DNA of 20,839 bases. It comes from Hyphomicrobiaceae bacterium. Its GTDB lineage: Bacteria; Pseudomonadota; Alphaproteobacteria; Rhizobiales; Hyphomicrobiaceae. The notes under the pieces are model-generated. The model was given only the letters and a program-made list of their open reading frames with translations, was not told the origin of the DNA and did not search any database. The stretch spans positions 1 to 20,839 of the forward strand of contig JAFMSC010000019.1 in the NCBI GenBank assembly GCA_017353825.1. Reading direction: 5' to 3'. Positions 15,510-20,839 of the stretch are shown here, in pieces. The stretch's first letter is position 1; each line of letters opens with the position of its first letter. Made by a program: the position numbers and the translations under genes.

Positions 15510-15535
15510 CTGCCCTCCCCCGTGTGCCGGCGCGC

Positions 15536-15556
15536 GGCGCCTGGCGCCTGGCGCCT
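15536..15556. repeat. 7-bp tandem repeat, three exact units
   Basis: GGCGCCT three times without change, in the 151-base gap between the divergent cinA-like and sfsA genes; each unit contains the self-complementary GGCGCC. Confidence 0.9.
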
Positions 15557-15660
15557 CGGCCAGGCCGGAAGCCGCGTCAGCCTTTCCCATGTCGATCGTA
15601 CCGGATGGCGCAGCATAGCCCGTTGCGTCGGGAATGCCAGCGGCCCTACCTTCGCGCGCT

Positions 15661-16380
15661 ATGCGCCTCCCACCCCTCCTGCGCGGAACCCTCATTCAGC
15701 GCTACAAGCGCTTTCTGGCGGACGTGCGTCTCGACGACGGGCGCCTCGTCACGGCCGCCTGCCCCAACACCGGCTCGATGCTGGGGCTGTGCGCGCCGGG
15801 CTCCGTGGTGTGGCTGTCGCAGAGCGACAACCCGACGCGCCGGTATCCCTTCACATGGGAGCTGGTGGAGGCCGACCTGGGCCGCGGCCCGCTGCTCGTC
15901 GGCATCAACACCGGCTATCCCAACAAGCTGGTGGCCGAGGCGGTCGCGGCCAGGCGCATCCGCGCGCTCGCTGGGTACCCAACCTTGCGGCGTGAGGTGA
16001 AGTACGGCCGCAACAGCCGCATCGATATCCTGCTCGAATGCGCCAAGTGCGGGCTGTGCTACGTCGAGATCAAGAACGTGCACCTGTCGCGCCGGCACGG
16101 GCTCGCAGAGTTTCCCGACTCGGTCACGGCGCGCGGCGTTAAGCACCTGGCCGAGATGACCGAGATGGTGCGCCAGGGCCACCGTGCGGTGATGGTGTTT
16201 CTGATCCAGCGCAATGAGGCCCGCCGCCTTGCCTTGGCCCGCGACATCGATCCTGCCTACGGGGCAGCCTTCAACGCCGCCCGAGCCGCCGGCGTGGAGG
16301 CGATCGCGCTCCGCTGCCGCGTCGGCCTCGATGAGATCGCCGTGCACCGTGCCGTGCCGATTGCGGACCAGGTCCTGTGA
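15661..16380 (+). CDS. sfsA: SfsA family protein (sugar fermentation stimulation homologue)
   Basis: A 239-residue protein of the SfsA family, named for stimulation of maltose metabolism in E. coli; its N-terminal domain is OB-like and the C-terminal domain resembles PD-(D/E)XK nucleases, with unclear biochemical role. Sequence marks are LLRGTLIQRYKRFLADVRL at the start, ACPNTGSMLGLC (about residues 33-44), INTGYPNKLV, and the nuclease-like SRIDILLE with Asp122 and VEIKNV with Glu136 and Lys138, followed by FPDSVTARGVKHLAEM. I chose the ATG at 15661 because MRLPPLLRGTL matches the family; an ATG at 15634 adds nine residues. No clear ribosome site precedes either. Confidence 0.94.
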   Translation: MRLPPLLRGTLIQRYKRFLADVRLDDGRLVTAACPNTGSMLGLCAPGSVVWLSQSDNPTRRYPFTWELVEADLGRGPLLVGINTGYPNKLVAEAVAARRIRALAGYPTLRREVKYGRNSRIDILLECAKCGLCYVEIKNVHLSRRHGLAEFPDSVTARGVKHLAEMTEMVRQGHRAVMVFLIQRNEARRLALARDIDPAYGAAFNAARAAGVEAIALRCRVGLDEIAVHRAVPIADQVL

Positions 16381-16493
16381 TTCGGGCGACCAGCGACCTA
16401 CTCGCGTGATGCCAGCCCGCTGGGATCGGCATACCTTGCGCCAGACGGCTCATGCTAGCTAACTGGGCAGACGTCTTCGACAATAAGGGCCTC

Positions 16494-17711
16494 ATGGTTA
16501 CGGACACCCAGCAACGGACGCGCCTGCCCCCAGCGGATGAGCTGCAGACCCTCGCCGTGGTCTCCAGCGCGCATCTCGTCAGCCACTTTCACCTCATGGT
16601 GCTGCCGGTTCTCATGGTGCTCCTCAAGGAGCGGATGAACGTCGGTTTCTTCGAGCTTGGCTTGGCAGTCACGACATTCAATGTGGTATCAGGGCTCACG
16701 CAAGCGCCCATGGGGTTCCTGGTGGACCGGATCGGGCCCAGACTGGTGCTGATCGCCGGCCTGCTGCTGGGTGGCTTCGCGTTCGCATCCGTGGCGTTGA
16801 CCGATTCCTACGCCTGGCTGATCGTGGCGGCCTTCCTGGCCGGCCTCGCCAACTGTGTCTACCACCCGGCCGATTACGCCATTCTGAGCGACGGCATCTC
16901 CGAGGGCCGCATTGGCCGCGCCTTCTCGGTGCACACCTTCGCCGGGTTCGTCGGCGGGGCGGTGGCGCCCCCGATCCTGCTTGGGCTCACGGCAGCGGCC
17001 GGCCTCGGCTCCTCCCTCCTCGCCGCTGGCGCCATTGCCTGGGCCGTGGCGGCCGGCGTGTTCCTGACACCTGCAGCGCCTCAAAGGCGGCAGGCGGCCC
17101 GTCCGGCGGCCGCCGCCAAAGAGCAGATCGCCGATATCCTGACCCCGACGGTGCTTGGATTGGCGCTGTTCTTCACGCTGCTCGCCCTCTCGCACGCCGC
17201 CATGTACAGCTTCTCCATCCCCGCGCTGATGGCCGGTCACGGCGTCTCGTCCGGGTTCGCCACCGCTGCGCTCACCGCCTACCTTGCGGTGTCGGCCGTC
17301 GGCGTTCTCGTCGGGGGCCAGCTGGCCGATCGAACCGAGCGACACGGCCTGCTGGCAGCCGGCGGCTTTGGGCTCTCCGCGCTCATTGCGCTCGCCATCG
17401 CCGTTGCTCCGCTTCCGGCGCCGGCCCTGGTGGTGGCCATGGGCCTCACCGGATTCTTGTTCGGCATCATCCAGCCCTCGCGCGACATGCTGGTGCGCAA
17501 GGCGGCCCCACCGGGCGCCGCGGGACGCGTATTCGGCATCGTCTCGACGGGCTTCAACGTCGGCGGCATCGTCGGGCCCTTGCTGTTCGGGTGGCTGATG
17601 GACCTGGGGGCGCCGCGGGCCATCTTCGGTGTGGCCGTGGCGTTCATGGCGGTCACGACGGTTCTCGCCCTGCTCGAGGAACGGCACCCGCGCCGGCCCA
17701 CTAAGGCCTGA
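16494..17711 (+). CDS. MFS transporter, fosmidomycin-resistance (FSR) type
   Basis: An inner-membrane major facilitator, 405 residues with about twelve hydrophobic segments. It resembles the fosmidomycin-resistance (Fsr) exporters: a His-rich first helix (SAHLVSHFHLMVLPVLM, about residues 24-40), motif-A-like GFLVDRIGPR (about 77-86), the characteristic CVYHPADYAILSDGIS (about 123-138), and QPSRDMLVRKAAPPGAAGRVFG in the second half. Members export small drugs or unknown metabolites; the substrate here cannot be inferred. The ATG at 16494 has AAGGG four bases upstream; the ATG at 16452 would add 14 residues. A hydrophilic loop with PQRRQAARPAAAAKEQ separates the halves. It follows sfsA by 113 bases on the same strand. 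Confidence 0.9.
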   Translation: MVTDTQQRTRLPPADELQTLAVVSSAHLVSHFHLMVLPVLMVLLKERMNVGFFELGLAVTTFNVVSGLTQAPMGFLVDRIGPRLVLIAGLLLGGFAFASVALTDSYAWLIVAAFLAGLANCVYHPADYAILSDGISEGRIGRAFSVHTFAGFVGGAVAPPILLGLTAAAGLGSSLLAAGAIAWAVAAGVFLTPAAPQRRQAARPAAAAKEQIADILTPTVLGLALFFTLLALSHAAMYSFSIPALMAGHGVSSGFATAALTAYLAVSAVGVLVGGQLADRTERHGLLAAGGFGLSALIALAIAVAPLPAPALVVAMGLTGFLFGIIQPSRDMLVRKAAPPGAAGRVFGIVSTGFNVGGIVGPLLFGWLMDLGAPRAIFGVAVAFMAVTTVLALLEERHPRRPTKA

Positions 17712-17868
17712 AGCGCGGGTCGAGGTCGGCCTCCCTCCCGGCCTGGCTGCTGCCGGCCGAACGCGGGGTGTTGTGGGTGCCCCCTCGGTTGGCATTGATG
17801 GGTACCAGGGCTCCCTGATAACCTGGGTGCGTTGCCCGATGGCGTCATTGGCCCGGAGAGCCCAGACC

Positions 17869-18525
17869 ATGCCCGCCCCTACTCGCCCCTTGAAACGGTC
17901 TGTCCGGTGGCTGGCGGCGCTTGCGGTCGCCGCAGCCATTGGGGCAGCAGCGCAGCCGGCGTCTGCCGCAGGCGAGTCGCCGGCCGTCGCCACGTTCGCC
18001 GGTGGCTGCTTCTGGTGCGTTGAGGAGGCATTCGAGAAGGTACCAGGCGTGATCACGGCGATCTCGGGCTACACCGGCGGGCACGTGCCCAACCCCACCT
18101 ACCAGCAGGTCTCGCACGAGGACACCGGGCATGCCGAGGCCGTGCGCGTCACTTACGACCCGGCCAGGGTGAGCTACGAGCAGCTTGTGGACTGGTTCTG
18201 GCGCAATATCGACCCGACCCAGGCCAACGGGCAGTTCTGCGATCTCGGCAGCTCCTATCGCAGCGTCATCTTTGTCCACGACGAGGCGCAAAGGAAGGTC
18301 GCCGAGGCCACCAAGCAGGCGCTACAGGCCTCGGGACGATTCAAACAGCCGATCGCGACGCAGATCGCCACCGCCGGCCCGTTCTACGCGGCCGAGGACT
18401 ACCACCAGGGCTACTCCAAGAAGAACCCCTACCGGTATCGGTTCTACAAATTCAATTGCGGGCGCGCGCAGCGCCTGGAGCAGATCTGGGGCAAGCCCAC
18501 CCCGCTACCGAACGTCACACAGTAG
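17869..18525 (+). CDS. msrA: Exported peptide methionine (S)-S-oxide reductase
   Basis: Repairs oxidised methionine (the S-sulfoxide form) in proteins. The 218-residue product has an N-terminal Arg/Lys region and hydrophobic stretch (about 14-28) with Pro-Ala-Ser-Ala before Ala34, so it should act in the periplasm. The catalytic motif GGCFWC (45-50, nucleophile Cys47) follows at once, then ISGYTGGHVPNPTYQQVSHE, the substrate-pocket DTGHAEAVRVTYDP, TQANGQFCDLGSSYRS and AAEDYHQGY. Cys197 in KFNCGR is a possible resolving cysteine. The ATG at 17869 has GGAGAG eight bases upstream; an in-frame ATG at 17839 would lengthen the signal region by ten residues. No msrB or msrPQ is nearby. Confidence 0.95.
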   Translation: MPAPTRPLKRSVRWLAALAVAAAIGAAAQPASAAGESPAVATFAGGCFWCVEEAFEKVPGVITAISGYTGGHVPNPTYQQVSHEDTGHAEAVRVTYDPARVSYEQLVDWFWRNIDPTQANGQFCDLGSSYRSVIFVHDEAQRKVAEATKQALQASGRFKQPIATQIATAGPFYAAEDYHQGYSKKNPYRYRFYKFNCGRAQRLEQIWGKPTPLPNVTQ

Positions 18526-18980
18526 CAGGTGCCAGGTCCGCCGGCTCCGCAATTCGCAGATTTGGTCCGTCGGCCACAAGGCTTGGGGCTCAGAAAACGG
18601 AGCTTGAGAACTGATGTCCCGCTGGCCGATGGCCACGGTCTTTCGGCCCGAGCGGCTGTCGTAGAGCTCCCACCCGGCAGAGCCGGGCCAATCCAGGCGA
18701 GCCCGTCCAGCGCGCCTTTGGCGTTGAGCCGTGTGTCGGCCTTCCAGCGCCTTGCCGAGACGACCCACGTTCAGCGCGGGGATCGGTCGCGTCCCTCGCC
18801 GGCCGGTCCCTCGCCGAAGGTCGAGGCCAGCAAGCGCTTTGCAAGCTTGAAGACGTGGTCTCCAGGCTGGTAGTGTCCCCCCGGCCTTCAGGGAGGGCTT
18901 GCGGCGCCAAATATCGCACCGCCAATCGCGACAATCGCGACAATAAGAACTGCAGGGGGAACCCAGGGGAGGAGCCTTCG
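18526..18980. other. Spacer between msrA and the TRAP receptor gene
   Basis: About 455 bases. It contains a perfect stem CCCGGC-AGA-GCCGGG (18673-18687), a 9-bp tandem repeat (18923-18940) and the strong ribosome site of the next gene. Minus-strand frames here are open for some length but match no family I recognise, and one is broken by a stop; a decayed gene cannot be excluded. Confidence 0.5.
18923..18940. repeat. 9-bp tandem duplication
   Basis: CAATCGCGA occurs twice head to tail, followed by a partial third copy (CAATAAGAA), 40 bases before the TRAP receptor start. Confidence 0.8.
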
Positions 18981-20111
18981 ATGACCATACGCACGTCTTG
19001 GCTTGCCGCCATTGCGCTGCTCGGCAGGGTGCTCGCCGGCTCGCCGGCGTCGGCCGAGGAGCTGGTGTACGGCAACTGGACGCCGCCGCGCGAATACCAG
19101 AACGTCCATGTGATGCCGGAGCTGTTCAAGAACATCGAGAAGGAAACCGACGGTGCCATCAAATGGAAGCTGATCGCGGGCGGCGCGATCGCCGACGGCA
19201 AGGGCACCTTCGCCGCGGTCAAGGACGGCCTGATGCAGGCCGGGCTCGGCATCGTAACCTACGCGCCGAACACGATCCCCTCGCTCTATGCGATCTACTC
19301 CACCGTCATCACCGGCCATAACGACGTCGTTGCCGCGACCGGCGCGGCGCTGGAGGTCATGTACCTACGCTGTCCCTCCTGCCTTGACGAGTTCCGCCGC
19401 AACAATATCGTGCCGCTCGGTGGCTGGACCAGCTCCGCCTACCTGCTGGCCTGCACGTCCCCGATCAAGTCGCCAGCCGATCTCAAGGGCAAGCGCGTGC
19501 GCGCCACCGCGGGAAACGGCGAGCTGATGCGCGCCGCCGGCGGCGTGCCCGTCAACGCCACCCTGGCCGAGGCCGTCAGTCTTCTGCAGCGGGGGGGCAT
19601 CGACTGCCAGCACGGCATAGCCGACTGGCTGCGCACCTTCGGCTACGGCGACTTCACCAAGTACGTCACCGACTATCCGCTCGGCCTCTCCGGCCCGGCC
19701 ATCGGCTTCGCGCTCAACCGCGACACCTGGAACAAGTGGACGCCCGAGCAGAAGAAGATCCACGTCAAGTACGCCGCCTGGATGAGCGCCAAGATGGCCA
19801 TCGGCAACTTCCTGATCGCCAACGAGGAAGGCCTGGAGTCCATCATCAAGGAAAAGGGCGTCACGCTGGTCAAGGTCGACCCCAAGGACTGGGAAAGCGT
19901 CGTAGCAGAGTTCGCTAAGGGCGATCGCGAGCGCAACGTCGCCACGGCCAAGGGGTTCGGCGTACCCGATGCGGGCGCGATCATCGACGATTACCAGCGG
20001 ACCATCGAGAAGTGGCGCCCGCGCTCCCAGGACATCGGCCGCGACATCGACAAGTTTACCCAAGTGCTGATAAGCGAGGTCTTCTCCAAGATCGACCTGG
20101 ACAAGCTCTGA
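18981..20111 (+). CDS. TRAP transporter periplasmic binding protein (DctP family)
   Basis: A 376-residue periplasmic receptor for a tripartite ATP-independent (TRAP) transporter, which takes up carboxylates and related anions using the sodium or proton gradient. A signal peptide (cleavage near Ala-Ser-Ala before Glu26, with an unusual Arg in the hydrophobic part) precedes ELVYGNWTPP and the DctP core: WKLIAGGAIADGKGTFAAVK, VTYAPNTIPSLYAIYS and LKGKRVRATAGNGELMRAAG, which holds the conserved substrate-contacting arginine segment. PVNATLAEAVSLLQRGGIDC follows. GGGGAGGAG eight bases before the ATG fixes the start. Four cysteines (RCPSC, LLACTS, DCQHG) are more than most receptors carry. No DctQ or DctM lies upstream; the downstream side is cut by another gene, so partners may be elsewhere. 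Confidence 0.92.
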   Translation: MTIRTSWLAAIALLGRVLAGSPASAEELVYGNWTPPREYQNVHVMPELFKNIEKETDGAIKWKLIAGGAIADGKGTFAAVKDGLMQAGLGIVTYAPNTIPSLYAIYSTVITGHNDVVAATGAALEVMYLRCPSCLDEFRRNNIVPLGGWTSSAYLLACTSPIKSPADLKGKRVRATAGNGELMRAAGGVPVNATLAEAVSLLQRGGIDCQHGIADWLRTFGYGDFTKYVTDYPLGLSGPAIGFALNRDTWNKWTPEQKKIHVKYAAWMSAKMAIGNFLIANEEGLESIIKEKGVTLVKVDPKDWESVVAEFAKGDRERNVATAKGFGVPDAGAIIDDYQRTIEKWRPRSQDIGRDIDKFTQVLISEVFSKIDLDKL

Positions 20112-20138
20112 GGGGTCTGCCGGCCGCCGCGCGACCCC
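20112..20138 (+). terminator. Possible weak stem-loop after TRAP receptor gene
   Basis: GGGGTC (20112-20117) and GACCCC (20133-20138) pair around a 15-base GC-rich loop directly after the stop codon. There is no T-run, so it may be an mRNA-stabilising or processing hairpin rather than a terminator. Confidence 0.25.
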
Positions 20139-20223
20139 GAGCATCGAGGTTGCCTCATCTCGGTCCCGCCCCGGCCGGCGGCCGGCGATCGGAGACAGAG
20201 AGGGTGCCGGGGAGGAAAGAGAG

Positions 20224-20839
20224 ATGCCCAACAGCGCCGAGCGCATTCTTACGACGCACGTGGGCAGCCTCGTCCGCCCCCCGAAGCTGATCCAGTACAT
20301 CGAGGCCATGGAGAGCGGCCTCGCCATCGATGGGCAGGCCTTCGATGCGCTCCTGAGCCAGAGCGTACACGACGTGGTCCGCCGACAGAAAGCGGCCGGC
20401 ATCGATGTGGTCAGCGACGGCGAGTACGGCAAGTTCCGCTCCTGGTCGTTTTACGTGCTCGACCGGCTTGGCGGCATCGAGGAGCGCGACCTTGCCGCGC
20501 CGGTGGGCGGCGGGCGCGACCGCGGCCTGTTCCCCGAGTTCTACGCCGAGTACTTCCCGACGCAGCGGCTGCCGAAGCGGGGCACGGTGGTGACCGTCGG
20601 TCCCGTTACCTACAAGGGTCACGCCGCCTTGCAGCACGACATCGAGGTGTTCAAGGCGGCGTTGACCGGCGTTGACGTCGAGGGCTTCATGCCCGTAGTG
20701 GCGCCCGCAAGCGCGGCGCCGGCGTTCAAGAACGAGTTCTACAACAGCGAGGAGGAGGCGCTGTTCGCCTTGGCCACGGCGCTGCACGAGGAATACGTGG
20801 CCATCATCAAAGCCGGCCTCACGCTCCAGGTGGACGACG
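20224..20839 (+). CDS. MetE C-terminal-domain-like (cobalamin-independent methionine synthase family) protein, 3' end missing
   Basis: The first 205 residues of a stand-alone TIM-barrel protein related to the catalytic domain of cobalamin-independent methionine synthase. The start MPNSAERILTTHVGSLVRPP is typical of the short archaeal/MetE-II-like group, followed by GIDVVSDGEYGKFRSWSFYV and VTVGPVTYKGHAALQHDI. Zinc-ligand His/Cys residues would lie mainly in the missing C-terminal part. Short members often act in methyl or thiol transfer in catabolism rather than in methionine synthesis, so I give no metE symbol. GGGGAGG is eight bases before the ATG. It lies 112 bases after the TRAP receptor gene on the same strand, suggesting a shared unit in which the receptor brings in the substrate. 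Confidence 0.85.
   Translation, partial: MPNSAERILTTHVGSLVRPPKLIQYIEAMESGLAIDGQAFDALLSQSVHDVVRRQKAAGIDVVSDGEYGKFRSWSFYVLDRLGGIEERDLAAPVGGGRDRGLFPEFYAEYFPTQRLPKRGTVVTVGPVTYKGHAALQHDIEVFKAALTGVDVEGFMPVVAPASAAPAFKNEFYNSEEEALFALATALHEEYVAIIKAGLTLQVDD

Noticed and set aside
16689..18056. Long minus-strand open frame (455 codons) opposite the MFS and msrA genes
   Set aside because: It is the antisense of two well-identified genes, has a biased Arg/Gly/Pro composition and no family resemblance; long antisense frames are expected in GC-rich DNA.
18526..18860. Decayed minus-strand gene after msrA
   Set aside because: Frames are open in pieces but interrupted and resemble no known family; too weak to call a pseudogene.

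Overview
The window is GC-rich bacterial chromosome, most likely from an alphaproteobacterium of the Hyphomicrobiales (Rhizobiales) type. The main evidence is the neighbouring pair NDUFA12 (a complex I accessory subunit found in alphaproteobacteria and mitochondria) and a secreted DUF2155 protein, together with an alphaproteobacterial-style B12-dependent ribonucleotide reductase. Several solute-binding-protein transport genes of the kind abundant in soil alphaproteobacteria fit this. The genus cannot be fixed from the sequence alone.

Left part (1-6978). DUF2155 (cut by the window edge) and NDUFA12 lie on the minus strand. A 645-base spacer with short repeats, a candidate promoter/operator and a striking 16-bp hairpin leads into nrdJ, a 1270-residue class II ribonucleotide reductase with an alanine/glutamate-rich, probably coiled-coil linker before its C-terminal cysteine tail. 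A 568-base spacer with a 27-bp direct repeat and a REP-like palindrome follows, then an orphan tripartite tricarboxylate (Bug/TctC) binding protein.

Middle (6979-13165). Two unrecognised small genes precede a compact five-gene branched-chain-amino-acid-type ABC transporter operon in the order livG-livF-livH-livM-binding protein. The two ATPases, two permeases and one periplasmic receptor form a complete importer; the ligand is not predictable. The LivG-type ATPase has Pro where the ABC signature Gly is expected.

Right part (13166-20839). An 11-bp tandem repeat array and a REP-like palindrome lead into a minus-strand seven-helix membrane protein of unknown function, whose promoter region carries TGTCA half-sites phased at about whole helical turns. 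Then come a CinA/MoaB-like protein (minus), divergent sfsA, an MFS exporter of the fosmidomycin-resistance type, an exported MsrA, an orphan TRAP (DctP) binding protein, and the start of a MetE-C-like methyltransferase that runs off the window.

Almost every spacer contains a different short tandem duplication (7-27 bp), the most unusual global property of the window. I see no CRISPR array, tRNA, rRNA, insertion sequence or prophage, and no clear new multi-gene system; the best leads are the phased operator at 14415-14451, the nrdJ leader hairpin, the nrdJ linker and the altered LivG signature.
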